Source: Gymnothorax reevesii (taxonomy: Eukaryota > Chordata > Actinopteri > Anguilliformes > Muraenidae). From it: a stretch of 64,000 nucleotides of DNA. The notes beneath the pieces were generated by a model that was not told the origin of the DNA, did not search any database, and worked only from the letters and a program-made list of their open reading frames with translations. Where the stretch lies: the NCBI GenBank assembly GCA_029721435.1, contig CM056574.1, positions 4,353,001-4,417,000 of the forward strand, read 5' to 3'. Below are positions 44,691 to 56,435 of this stretch, one piece after another. Numbering within the stretch: the first letter of the stretch is position 1; each line of letters opens with the position of its first letter. The translations under genes and the position numbers were made by a program.

Positions 44691-47600
44691 AAACTGCATC
44701 CGACTAGAGGGTCTGATACAACATAGTGGGACCATTTGTGGCGAGGTGGTCTCTATAAAATGCCACAAAGTTGCAGCCTCCAGCGTAAGGCAAGCTTTGG
44801 GAACCTTAAAACCCTTGCCCCCACTGCCTTGTGGGTACTTCTTAACTGTAGAAAGGCTACTAGACCAAACCCGGATGAAAAAGCACCCATGCTGAGGCAG
44901 TTGGCGTAAATTTACGATCATCTTCTGGCAGAAGCTACAGCTGACGTGACACTGAACGTCCAGACCGTATCTGGCCTTTAGGTATTGTTGTGAAAGCCAA
45001 AATGGGGGATGGAAGGTCTAAGGCAGCCCCCTTCTTCCATGTTGAGTGCCTAGGCGTACACGTCGAAGGTTTTGGTTTTGGTGTGATCGTCGCAGGTTTC
45101 CGTACGGGGCAGAAGGAAACCTGAAGCAGCCACCAAGATGTCCAAGCAGCCCTGTTTAGGGGTGGCCTGCTTGCCTCAATCAGAGGAAGGCCCTAGAAAA
45201 GGTGGGCTAAAAAAGCCATGCTCCAAAAAACATCCTGAATCTACTGAAATTAAATTTCTTGCTTGCAGGAATGTACGGACTTTGACACCTGGATTTAACA
45301 AGGACTCGGATTTAAGAAAAACTAAATCATGAATTGGATCGGCTAAACGTTGACATTGCTGCATTATCTGAAACCCGCTTACCAGACAATGGTTCAATCA
45401 AGGAAAGCATTTATACCATATTTTGGCACGGGAAGCCACAAGGACAGAAGCGCGAACATGGAGTTGGTTTTGCCATACGTAACAGTATTATACCCTTCGG
45501 CGAAACTCCGGTGGCTATAACAACAAGACTTATGTCTTTGAGGGTTTATACTACCAAAGGCCCTTTAATGATTTTTAATGTATATGCACCCACTCTACAG
45601 GCGAACGACGAGGTTAAGAATAATTGTGGCCCCCGCAAAGCATAGGGGGCCACTATGTTTTTGGTGCCGGTCCTTGCTCGTTACCGCGATAACTTGAAAA
45701 CTTTTAGCTCCATCAACACCAAATCTAACTAACATGTTTAGGGACATCTTGACACAAACTGATTAGATTTTGGGTTTCATCGCTCGCCATTTGCCATTTC
45801 CAGGGCCCCCTCAATGGTAGCACCTGCGCGGGGGCCACATACGCGGTCGCCCTCGACCGACTGTTTGTAGTTTTTATCAACAACTTGAGCAAAAGATAGA
45901 AAAAGTCCCTCGATCAGAATCAGTTATAATACTAGGCGATTTTAATGCAAGAGTTGGACGTGCCTTTGAAAGTTGGACAGGCATACTAGGGAAAAATGGC
46001 GTTGGAAATATGAATGACAACGGACAGCTGTTGCTGGAGCTTTGTGCCAGTCAAAATTTATGCATCACTAACACCTTCTTTGAGGGAAAAATATCAAGGA
46101 AAACATCTTGGATGCACCCGAGATCTGGGCATTGGCACCAATTAGACTTAGTGCTGACAAGACGTTCCCACCTAAAGGAAATTCTACACACACGATCATA
46201 TCAGAGTGCTGAATGTGACACAGACCACTCTTTGGTTAGCTGCAAAGTTAAGATTCGTGTAAAAAAGATGTATCGTAACAAAACTCCAAGTCATCCTCGT
46301 ATAAACGTGAGCAAAATAAAGGATTATCAAAAGTGCACGGCATTCAATAATGAAACTACCAAACTATGTCTAGTTTTGACATCAGCCAATGAGGCATGGT
46401 GTAATCTACGTGATGGGATTTACAACGCTGCAATCACGGCCTCTGGCAGGAGTGTAAAGAAAAATGTTGATTGGTTTGAGGAAAACTCACTAACGCTCTT
46501 ACCACTTGTCCAGGAGAAAAGATCAGCACTTCTGGCATATAAAATCTATCCAAGTATTAGAAACATGGAAAATTTGCAGATGGCATGAAGCAAGATGCAA
46601 ACAGAGGTGAGGAAATGTGCCCAGAGTTACTGGCTAGACCTTTGTGATGAAATACAAAGAGCAGTTGATATGGGTGATACACGGAGAATGTACGAAGGAA
46701 TCAAACGTTGTATTGGTCCAGTAAAAAGGGCAGTAGCCCCACCAAAGGATCTTCAAGGAAATATTCTAACAGGCAAGCAGGAAAAGCTGGAGTGTTGGGT
46801 TGAACATTACGGTATTTTATATACGAGAACATCTGAGATCAACAAAGCCGTATTTGAGATATTACCTCAGTTTGATACCATAGAGGATTTAAGCACTGAC
46901 CCAACACTAGAGGAACTGCAGCAGGCTATAAATTCAGTTCCTCAAAATAGGGCATCTGGAAACGACAGCATACCAGCTGAAGTTTATAAATGCGCTGACC
47001 AACAGCTGCTCATCAAAATCCATCAAGTATTACTTCTCTGCTGGCAAGAAGAGGACATCCCACAAGATTTTAAAGATGCGCGATTCATACAGCTATATAA
47101 GAACAAGGGCAACAGAAGTGAATGTGACAACCATAGAGGTATCTCCTTGTTGAACATTATTGGTAAAATATTTAGTCATATCCTGCTTCCAAGATTACAG
47201 CTTTTAGGAGAAAACATCTACCCTGAAAGTCAATGTGGCTTTCGACAGAGGCGATCCACCACAGATATGGTGTTTTCAGATACACAGCTCCAAGAGAAGT
47301 GCAGGGAAAAGCGTATCCCATTATATATGGCATTAATTGATCTTACAAAGGCTTTCGATTCTGTCAGTAGAGAAGGATTAAACATTGTTCTCGGGAAACT
47401 TGGCTGTCCACAAAAGCTCTAAAACTTAATTTGCTCGCTCCATACAGGTATGATGACAACAATTGTCTACGAAAACGAAGAATCCAAGGTATTAGCAATT
47501 AATAATGAAGTAAAACAAGGGTGCGTCCTTGCTCCTGTTTTATTCAATGTATACTTTTCTTACGTAATAAGGCATGCGCTCCAAGGAAATGATGAAGAGA

Positions 47601-48595
47601 TTTATCTCAAAACTAGACATGATGGTAGACTGTTCAACATCTCTAGACTCAGATCAAAGACCAAAGTGAGAGAATCAACTGTGCTTGAACTTCTGTTTGG
47701 CGATGATGCAGCGCTAGTTGCTCACAGCGAAGAATCACTGCAAAGGCTTTTGGACAGATTCGCACAGTCATGCAAGAGTTTTGGGCTCAAGATTTCTTTC
47801 TCAAGTTTAAAAAAAACAGCGGTGATGCATCAGGAATCTGCGGGACTAAATTCTGAAATTACTATAGATGGAAGTAGGCTTGACAGTGTCGATAAATTCT
47901 GATACCTTGGTTCCACACTAACAAAGAACATAGATCTAAACAATGAAATAACAAAACGAATCGGTGAAAGGGGCTATGAATTTTGGGTTATTAAAGAAAC
48001 GAGCATAGAAAAATAATAAGCTTTCTACTAAAGTCAAGATCCGTATATATGAGACCTGCGTGCTTTCGTCATTGCTGTACTGCTCAGAGAAATGGACTAC
48101 GTATGCAAAAAACATTAAAAGGCAAAACAGTTTTCACATGAGGTGTTTAGATACAGAGATACTTAAGCGATCAGGGTTAACACACGTGGAAACTATGATA
48201 ATGCTGAAGCGGTTGAGATGGCTTGGGCACGTCAAAAGGATGGATGATGTCAGCATTTTTTTTTGCGGACTCGTGATGGCTCTAGGAAGCAAGGACGTCC
48301 ACTGTGGATATTCTGATAATTGTAAACGCGACATGAAATTGTTTCACATAAATGTAGAAAGCTGGGAAGAATGCGCAATACAACGCTCAATTTGGAAAGA
48401 AAAGGTGACCACTGGAGCAGAGAGATATGAACAAGCCCTTATACTAAGAAAGGAGGAGAACAGGACAAATAGAAAACTGCCTCGAATGAATCCGGATGCA
48501 AATGATGATGATGCATTTATCTGCAAACAATGCAACAAGTGCTGCCTTTCTAAAATTGGATTGTATAGTCATATGCAGACTCATCTGAACTAGAA
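44680..48595 (+). pseudogene. APE-type LINE with C-terminal C2H2 finger
   Basis: After a 5' untranslated part (44680-45137), the endonuclease reads ALSETRLPDNGSIKES and HGVGFAIRNS, is interrupted by a 245-bp insert (45626-45870), and resumes with ILGDFNARVGR. Reverse transcriptase lies in one frame from 46010 to 47902 broken by stops at 46586, 47420 and 47900: GNRSECDNHRGISLL, MALIDLTKAFDSVSREG, VKQGCVLAPVLFNVYF, and LLFGDDAALVAHSEE with GDD in place of ADD. The C-terminal frame (48060-48593) ends with FICKQCNKCCLSKIGLYSHM, a classical C2H2 finger. It belongs to the I/Nimb or RTE-like assemblage; I cannot decide which. Confidence 0.78.
45626..45870 (+). mobile_element. 245-bp hairpin-ended insert in a LINE
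   Basis: It interrupts the LINE endonuclease between runs of T. The head carries a 7-bp stem hairpin GGCCCCC...GGGGGCC (45628-45651). The tail carries a 6-bp stem CGGTCG-ccct-CGACCG (45844-45859) 11 bases before the end. There are no terminal inverted repeats. A 3' hairpin, lack of repeats and T-T insertion recall Helitron/Helentron non-autonomous elements. Its body ('cgcgataactt', 'actgattagattttggg') is related to 57640-58305. Confidence 0.6.
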
Positions 48596-48827
48596 CATTT
48601 AACGTGTATACCAGGATCTTTCAGATCGAAGGTTGCCAACAAAAATAATGCACAAAATAATATTTTACCACGTAACATCCAAAAGCTGTTTCAAGAGAGA
48701 GAATGTATTTCAAATTATAACATAAGAGGAAGACTGAAATTGAAACAACAAAGTGTTAGAACCACCCTCAAAAGTATGTGTATTTCTGTTTGTGGGGTTA
48801 TTTTTTGGAACTGATTACATGATGAAG
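48596..48827. other. LINE tail and unassigned DNA
   Basis: Probably the 3' untranslated region of the preceding LINE; nothing else recognised. Confidence 0.4.
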
Positions 48828-49812
48828 TTAAAGGAACAGTCCACCGTACTTTCATAATGAAATATGTTTTTCTATGAAATGAGACGAGATGATACGTACC
48901 TCTCCGAGCTTTGAGCGACCACCCAGTCAGCCAGACGGGCTGCCACTCCAGTTAGCATTTGTAGCCAGACTCATTGTGGTCAACGGTATTTTTCGGGGCT
49001 GTAGTTAGATGCGACCAAAGTCTTCCACGTTTTTCCTGTTTACATAGGTTTATATGACCAGTGACATGAGTTCGGGTTCGGGTACGCAAATCCAAAAGTG
49101 GCTTTTTCTATGCTGTGGGAAGTGTATACTATAATGACAGGCGTAGTAACACCATCTGCGCGCTTCGACAGCGCATTGATACCTTCACTTCTGATTTCTT
49201 TTCTCTCCCACGACCCCCCCACTTCCGTAAATACAACCAACGTGACTGCACTGCTCTACTTGGTACACAGTCAGGAAGCCAAAGCTTGCAGAAAATTATA
49301 AGTAGGGGATAATTAACGGGAAGGTGTGCATTCCAAGGTTTTAATGCAGGACGCGGAGTTCGCGTCGAGTGGTTGCCTCCGCGAAGAGCATTAAAACCGT
49401 GGAATGCTCACCTTCGAGTTGATTATCCCGCTTATATCATGGTCATTTGCCAGCAATATCAAATCGCAGCATTAATCTGAAACGGAGATTATGCATAACC
49501 CAACATTATGCGCGATTATGCGGACTGTAGCTTACTTGCTACCCACAATTACAATGAACTTATGACGGTTTCCGCAGTCAGCGAGCTGAAATCAGTCTGC
49601 TGGCATAGCAGGTAGCTACTGAACTGTCAGCAGTTGCTGATACATGAAGTGGACACGTTAGCTTCATTTGTAACCGTACACAGTTACAATCGTTTAATGG
49701 ATAAAGCCTGATTTTTTCGCTGCTATAATATTTACGGTCGTTACCGCTTGAGTACAAGTCAGCGAGGTGAAATCAGTCTGCTGGCAAAGCACGTAGCTTG
49801 CGAACCTTAACG

Positions 49813-49968
49813 TCACTTCTTCACATACGATTCATCTTCGTCCGTTTCTTCTTCCCTCTCACGGTCCATTTCGGCTAGCTCCTCCTCGGTATATTCCGGT
49901 TCAAATAGATATGGCTCCGGCACAAGCCAGTAGTCTGCATCTATGTCCTCTATTTGAAAGTGTTCCAT
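49813..49968 (-). CDS. 51-aa acidic frame or first coding exon (PYLFEP motif)
   Basis: The minus-strand ATG at 49968 opens a frame of 51 codons: MEHFQIEDIDADYWL, then PEPYLFEPEYTEEELAEMD, then an acidic tail ESYVKK before the stop at 49813-49815. Near the end the sequence 'gaatc' is followed by GTATGTGAAG, an excellent splice donor, so the frame may be an exon of a longer product. The PYLFEP-plus-acidic pattern resembles the N-terminal part of fish P2X7-like 'ballast' proteins, which are multiplied in fish genomes and linked to transposons; that is recalled, not verified. No second exon is present in the right half of the element as far as I can see. Confidence 0.45.
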   Translation of the reverse strand: MEHFQIEDIDADYWLVPEPYLFEPEYTEEELAEMDREREEETDEDESYVKK

Positions 49969-50384
49969 AGTAGCACACTTGATTATTTTCTTTTATACCA
50001 TGGTCTGGGTGAATATTTTTTTTCTAATTTTTTCTAATTGACTGGCAGCTGGCAGGTATGCATAAAAACCGTGGAACCGCACAGGTAGTTCGGTTATGGT
50101 CGTTTCACCATTCGAAATGCATCCACTACCCAACTTGTAACATAGCAATGTTAGAGCTGATATTTGACTGGGTGCAACAGAAACCTAGCAGCTCATTTTT
50201 TTTTTTTTTTTTTTTAATCCCGCCACCACCCCCCCACTTTGGAGGACAACTTGATTAATTCAATCAGTTATATAATTAAGTATGAATCCTCCTACCATCA
50301 CCCTACAAAACACACACCTACGAAAAACAAAAAAAAATAAATAAATAAAAAAAAATAAGAATAATAAAAGTAAATACATAAAAT

Positions 50385-50945
50385 ACTAGAACGGGCACTC
50401 GGTAGAGCGCATACCTACGCCGACGCCACTGAATCCCTCGCCACATAACTCTGAGGACCAATTTTTATTTTTTTAAATGATCGATGAATGACAAAAGTAC
50501 GATATATTTTTTTTTACATCAATACGCCTTTAAGTTCGAAAGGTAATGACCCCCCTGACCTTTGACCCCCAACCGCTAAGAAGGGTATTGACCCCATTGT
50601 ACCGTGTTTCAAATCACAGGATCGGGTATATAATTCTGCACATTTTGGCGTTGGTTTCATGCCGATCGGATAAAAATTGACCGAGATATGGCCGAAAGTC
50701 GGTTTTGACCTTTTCGTGGCCTTGACCTTGACCTTTGACCCGATCACTCCCAAAATCTAATCGATTGATCCTCAGGTCATGCCAAATCAACCCACCAAAT
50801 TTTATGAAATTCCGTTCGGTACTTTTTGAGTTATTCGATACACATACATACACACAGACAGACAGACAGACAGACACACAAACAAATAAATACACGGGGA
50901 TCAAAACATTACCTTCGTCAGCGAAGTCGCTGGCGAAGGTAAAAA
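50385..50945 (-). repeat. Interspersed repeat with terminal hairpin inside the LINE 3' region
   Basis: On the minus strand it opens with a 30-base palindrome around ACCTTCGCCAGCGA (50911-50940), then 'taatgttttgatccccgtg', a (gtct)n run, and a block rich in 'aaggtcaaggtcaaggcc'. A tRNA-like A-box phrase 'cactcggtagagcgc' lies at 50397-50412 on the plus strand. The family is unnamed here. It was acquired by the LINE or inserted in it. Confidence 0.55.
50847..50892. repeat. (ACAG)n microsatellite region
   Basis: Alternating 'acagacagacagacagac' with flanking CA-rich and AAAT-rich units, part of the repeat at 50385-50945. Confidence 0.9.
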
Positions 50946-52236
50946 TACAATACAATAAGGATTACATTCACAGAGTTTTATATCTTTGGCATTTGTAACT
51001 ATTAGCTCATCCATTCCATCTCTTGACTATTCCCAACCTTCAGCCTCCCGAATTTTATCCCATCTTTTGGCATAAATTACAAGACCCGTCTCATAGGCCA
51101 TCGCACACTCAATTCTACTGTAATACATGACAAAATTCTTGAATCTCTAAAGTCTTAACTCCCCAACTATGTCAACCTGAAAATAAATATTTTTGCAAGA
51201 TATACAATTATATTACATATTTGGTGTTTTTCTTTTGTTACATCGCCCAGTAATACCTTAAATAAATCTAGTTGTATACTATTATACTGAGATATCCAAT
51301 TTTGCACCTTTATCCAAAAAAGGGCTGTTACAGGACAGTACCAAAAGAAATGGACTACTGACTCCACTTCCTCTTGACAGAATCGACAGAGGGGTGACGG
51401 CTCAATTCCCCAGATATTTAGCATCTTTTTTGTTGCTAGAAACTTATATATTAGCTTATATTGAAAATATCTTATCTTCGGATCAAGTGATGTATTGTAA
51501 AGAATTTTGAAGACTTTATTCCATGGAACTGGTGTGTCTAACAAATTTTCCCAACTATCTAGAATTCTATATGGTGTCGCAACTAAATTCTTTATTCTTA
51601 AGTAAAATTTGTATATATGTTTATTAATCTTTATTTTCTTTAACCAATGTACCATTTTCATTTGAGGCAGACAGACTAAATGTCCTCCTGGTCTTTTAAT
51701 AATTTTTGATTTCCAAGTATTTGGTAAAGCTCCAATAAGTTGATTATATTGTTACAGTGTGCAGATAGTTCCATAAAAACTAGTTAATTGTCTGTCGGAC
51801 ATAATTTTATTTTCCTCATTCACTATATCCTTTAAAAAAATAATACCGTTATCGAACACGCGTTTCCAGAAAATCATTCTTCTATCAACAAGTATATTGG
51901 AATTTAACCATATTATTTGTTGTAGAACTTGTTCTGTATTTTCTGGTGGATGAAACTGAAATTGCAACCAACTCTGTAGAGCTTCTTCCAGAATGGTGGA
52001 GACACTGAAAAACATGTCAGTAATTAACTCGATATGCACAGGTTTAATCTGCAGGAATGGGAAGAATCCTTTTTCAAACATAGGATGGACACTTTTAAGT
52101 AACTTACTAGAAAACCAGTTTGAATTGAAATAGAATTTTGGAATAAGGGAGGCCTTCAGTGAAAGATTTAAAGCCTTTAAATTTAATAATTTTAGGCCAC
52201 CAGATACATAATCATTGTAGAGATACACACGTTTAA

Positions 52237-54196
52237 CCCCTTTGTGCAGAAGCCAAATTTGGCTATTTATGGGTTACCCACTTTAATGCTGTATAATTCA
52301 AGATTTAAGCTTCAGAAAGAGGAAAAATGTGGCTCAATTCAGGAAAGACACTTACAGCATTTAGAATTACATTGTATTTCAGTTTATTTTCATGATTTTG
52401 GTAGAGAAAATGAGCAGCAAACATAAAAAATCTTCATGAGAATTCACCATTGAAATTGCAAAAAAAATAATTCTGACGATTGAAAAACTGCTGGGGCTTA
52501 AAACTATACATTTATGGTATCATAAACTCCTTGAGCACAAGTAGAATTCATCTTCAAAATTACATTCTAGATTACCTACATGCTATTAGCCAAATTATAC
52601 AGCTACCCAAGTGTCTCCCCAAAGTCTCAAAATGATTTGCTGTCAAATCATTAAAAAAATCATGTATTTAACACAATTAAAGCTTTAAGGCATGAAATTT
52701 AATATGAACGAATGATTTTCTGGTTGAGTTTAGTATGAATTTATCAATATCAGTGCAGTTGAATACCAATGGTCACCAGTAACCTCTCCAAATATGAACG
52801 TGCCTTTTCTCCATAATAAAGTTTAGAGTTTTGGCCATTTTTCTTCAAAGCCAGCACAAACACGCATTAAATAAACTGCTAATTAAACGGTCAGAACATT
52901 CACCCTGTAATGAAAGCTACCAGTCCCCTCTTCAAAGCTCACGAACCCATTTCAACACTTATAAGGAGCAAGTACACCTCACTAACACAGTAATATCTGA
53001 ATTCTGAAATATACCTTATTTTAACTGAACAGACACTCCACTTTCAGGGAATATCAAATCCATTGCGTCTCCCGATTCAAAAGAAACGTGCAATGAACGT
53101 ACCGGGGGTCCACACCAAAATGCACGGGCAGTTCGCGTTTTAAACAGGAAAAAAACCTCGACATTCGAATTAGTTGAGTACGTATACATTCCGAAACAGA
53201 AAAAAAAAACAAACAAAAATAGCAGCCTGACCTTTTTCGTGAATCCCTCCTCCAGAGACATTGACTGTATAAAATAGAGAGCGATGTATCCAGTAACAAG
53301 AACCCTCCGGTCCTGTTTCATTCGAAATAATTCCAATAGAGCATATCGTTCTCATTTAAATTTTGTAATGTAACTGAACACTTCAAGGCCAGTTTTGCGA
53401 ACCGACTTTCTATAAATCCCGTCTATTTTAGCCGCGTAATGTGCATAACGTAGACAGGATACAACAGCGCATGCTGATACGCATTGGTTTGTATGCTCTG
53501 TGTTTGTCCAATCAATGTGTTTCTCTTACTCTAAAATGTTTAAACACTCGGGAATTGGATAAGAAACGAGCCATTCAATACATTGTTATCAGGGAAACTT
53601 CAGGAGGCCATGAAGTGTAACTCTACAATTACGCAGAAGAGCTTGAGTGTATGGTTGAGTGATTGGCTATCAACGCCAGTACTCGGGTGGATATAAGGAA
53701 GCGCTGGATTTGGCAATGAAGGAATCTACGCGTAAATCCACGGTAGGGAACTACAATTTTTTTGTATGGGACAACTGTAATAGGCAATAGAATGTGAGAG
53801 AATTAATACCATGTCGATTTTTTTGCCTCAGAAAACTGATTTTTATGAACTACTAATTGGAATACTGTTAGCTCACTGTGGCTAAACTGGTTGCTACAAA
53901 GGATAACGATTTTTTCTGTGTCAAGATATCGTTTTTTCAAACTGCTGAATCGACACTATGGGCAAGGATACTGACCAGTTTGCACATCAGGCTTAGCTGA
54001 GGAGTTTAATTCATGCAGCTCTCGAAAAACAGGGAGTGGAGTGAACTTCACCGTATTCAGAACCGCGTTCGAGGTCTGCTTGCTTGTGAACATTCAATAA
54101 CTGATCCGGGGGTGCTATCTAGTGATCGAGTACAGTAACAGCGTACTTCCAATTTGCAGGTCTATAGACGCGGGCATCTACATCTGCAGAAAGGGG
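52237..54196 (-). mobile_element. piggyBac-like TTAA element, copy 2, inside the L1
   Basis: The 1960-bp element is flanked by TTAA at 52233-52236 and 54197-54200. Its ends are CCCCTTTGTGCAGA and TCTGCAGAAAGGGG. It lies in the opposite orientation to copy 1 (578-2540) and is near-identical to it. Cutting it out with one TTAA restores the L1 frame exactly at FIWNDKPDKI, which proves the boundaries. It carries the counterpart of the 107-aa frame at 53016-53336. Confidence 0.93.
53016..53336 (-). CDS. Unrecognised 106-aa frame in element copy 2
   Basis: Same frame as 1440-1763, one residue shorter through a T run of 10 instead of 13. It starts MELFRMKQDRRV. Function unknown; see copy 1. Confidence 0.2.
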   Translation of the reverse strand: MELFRMKQDRRVLVTGYIALYFIQSMSLEEGFTKKVRLLFLFVFFFCFGMYTYSTNSNVEVFFLFKTRTARAFWCGPPVRSLHVSFESGDAMDLIFPESGVSVQLK

Positions 54197-55145
54197 TTAA
54201 TTTTATCAGGTTTGTCATTCCATATAAATTTAAATATCTTCTGTTCATAAATTTTGAAAAATGATTCTTTAGGAGTTGGTAATGCCATGAATAAATATGT
54301 AAACTGGGATACAATTAATGAATTGATCAGAGTTATTTTGCCATAAATGGTCAAATGTTTCCCTTTCCATGGGAGCAGAATTTTTTCAATTTTACTCAGT
54401 TTATTATTGAAATTAACCGTTGAAATTTCACTAATATTTTCTGGAATGTGTAGACCGAGAACATTGACCGGTCCATCTGTCCAGTGAAGTGGTAGATTGC
54501 ATGGATGAGTGAAATTTTTATTTTTCAAGGAACCAAGTCTCAGTATTTGACATTTTTCGTAATTAGGGTTCAGCCCGGATTGTTTTGAGTATTCATCCAG
54601 GTCTTTTGTAAGACACTGAAGTGTTTCATAGTCAGAATTCAGTAAAAAAATGGTATCATCTGCATACATTGAAATCTTTGTATTTAGATCTAGGCCTTTG
54701 ATATTATTATTTGCTCATATTTTTATAGCAAGTACTTCTATTGCCATAATAAACAGATACGGTGATAACGGGCAGCCCTGTTTTACTCCGCGAGAGAGTA
54801 CAATGGGGTTTGAGAGATAGCCGCTATTTATAATTTTGGAGACGGAGTTATTATACATTGCTTTAACCCACTGTATTAAAGATATACCAAAGTTAAAAAA
54901 TTCTAAACATTGGTAGATGAAATCCCATCTGATTTTATCAAAGGCTTTCTCAAGGTCGGCTATAAAAATCAAACCTGGTTTCTTTATTTTATCATAATAT
55001 TCTATAATTTCAAGTAATTGTCTTAAATTATTTGAAATATTTCTACCTTGTATAAAACCAGACTGGTCAAACCTAGCAGCTCATTTATTTCCACTAAATT
55101 TAGCGGCGTCATGTAAGTGCGTCCTGCGGGGCGGTTAACAGTGGG

Positions 55146-55690
55146 TACTCAAGCGATAATGACCGTAAATATTGTAGCAGCGAAGTAATCAGGCTTCATC
55201 CATTAAACGATTGTAACTGTGTACGGTTACAAATGAAGCTAACGTGTCCACTTCATGTATCAGCAACTGCTGACAGTTCGCTAGCTACCTGCTATGCCAG
55301 CAGACTGATTTCACCTCGCTGACTCGTACTCAAGCGATAACGACCGTAAATATTATAGCAGCGAAAAAATCAGGCTTTATCCATTAAAAGATTGTAATTG
55401 AGTACAGTTACAAATGAAGCAAACGTGTCCACTTCATGTATCAGCAACTGCTGACAGTTCGCTAGCTACCTGCTATGCCAGCAGACAGATTTCACCTCGC
55501 TGACTCGTACTCAAGCGGTAACGACCGTAAATATTATAGCAGCGAAAAAATCAGGCTTTATCCATTAAAAGATTGTAATTGAGTACGGTTACAAATGAAG
55601 CTAACGTGTCCACTTCATGTATCAGCGACTGCTGACAGTTCGCTAGATACGTGCTATGCCAGCAGACTGATTTCAGCTCGCTGACTGCGG
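55146..55690. repeat. Three 181-bp tandem units
   Basis: Units start at 55146, 55327 and 55508 ('tactcaagcg'), exactly 181 bases apart. They contain 'cgtgtccacttcatgtatca' and 'ctgctgacagttcgctag'. The left arm of the same element (49570-49760) has only one unit. Confidence 0.93.
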
Positions 55691-56435
55691 AAACCGTCAT
55701 AAGTTCATTGTAATTGTGGGTAGCAAGTAAACTACAGTCCGCATAATCGCGCATAATGTTGGGTTATGCATAATCTCCGTTTCAGATTAATGCTGCGATT
55801 TGATATTGCTGGCAAATGACCATGATATAAGCGGGATAATCAACTCGAAGGTGAGCATTCCACGGTTTTAATGCTCTTCGCGGTGGCAACCACCTGACGC
55901 GAACTCCACGTCGTGCCTTGAAACCTTGGAATGCACACCTTCCCGTTAATTATCCCTTACTTATAATTTTCTGCAAGCTCTGGCTTCCTGACTGTGTACC
56001 AAGTAGTGCAGTGCAGTCACGTTGGTTGTATTTACGGAAGTAGGGGGGGTCGTGGGAGAGAAAAGAAATCGGAAGTGAAGGTATCAATGCGCTGTCAAAG
56101 CGCGCAGAAGGTGTTACAACACCTGTCATTATAGTACGCACTTCCCACAGCATAGAAAAAGCCACTTTTGGATTTGCGTACCCGAACCCGAACTCATGTC
56201 ACTGGTCATATAAACCTATGTAAACAGGAAAAACGTGGAAGACTTTGGTCGCATCTAACTACAGCCCCGAAAAATACCGTTGACCACAATGAGTCTAGCT
56301 ACAAATGCTAACAGGAGTGGCAGCCCGTCTGGCTGACTGGGTGGTCGCTCAAAGCTCGGAGAGGTACGTATCATCTCGTCTCATTTCATAGAAAAACATA
56401 TTTCATTATGAAAGTACGGTGGACTGTTCCTTTAA

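Larger units (their letters stand above)
51167..55066 (-). pseudogene. L1 reverse transcriptase and C-terminal domain, split by piggyBac-like DNA
   Basis: If the 1964-bp TTAA insertion is removed, the parts 54972 to 51167 stay in one frame, interrupted only by stops at 54715-54717 and 51752-51754. Motifs in order: FIADLEKAFDKIRWDFIY, VKQGCPLSPYLFIMAIEVL, the catalytic MYADDT, KITLINSLIVSQFTYLF, FKFIWNDKPD, and the C-terminal zinc knuckle CRFCQEEVESVVHFFWYC. This is L1-clade (possibly Tx1-type) ORF2. The endonuclease and finger regions are lost by 5' truncation. The low number of stops suggests a fairly young insertion. Confidence 0.9.
50199..55068 (-). mobile_element. L1-clade LINE, 5' truncated, with 18-bp target duplication
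   Basis: The minus-strand poly(A) tail is the T run at 50196-50215; the 5' end is truncated at about 55068 inside the reverse transcriptase. AAACCTAGCAGCTCATTT occurs at 50181-50198 and again at 55069-55086, an exact 18-bp target duplication. The insertion is about 4.87 kb, of which 1.96 kb is a piggyBac-like element. The 3' region (50216-51166) carries a further repeat. Target duplication plus poly(A) shows true target-primed integration. Confidence 0.93.
48832..56431. mobile_element. TTAA-flanked element with long inverted arms, split by an L1
   Basis: TTAA at 48828-48831 and at 56432-56435 flank ends that are each other's reverse complement: AGGAACAGTCCACCGTACTT on the left and its complement on the right. 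The left half is 48832-50198, the right half 55087-56431; the L1 at 50199-55068 (target duplication AAACCTAGCAGCTCATTT) separates them. The inverted arms are about 0.95 kb long on the left and longer on the right because of a tandem expansion. Without the L1 the element is about 2.7 kb. TTAA targets with an AGG start suggest Kolobok rather than piggyBac. A small frame (49813-49968) lies in its unique centre. Confidence 0.82.

Noticed and set aside
49098..49312. Short frames in the left arm that recur at 55950-56165
   Set aside because: They recur only because the arms are inverted copies; no motif or start context.
50397..50412. tRNA-like A-box phrase
   Set aside because: No B box or cloverleaf could be found at the right distance, so no tRNA or SINE is called.
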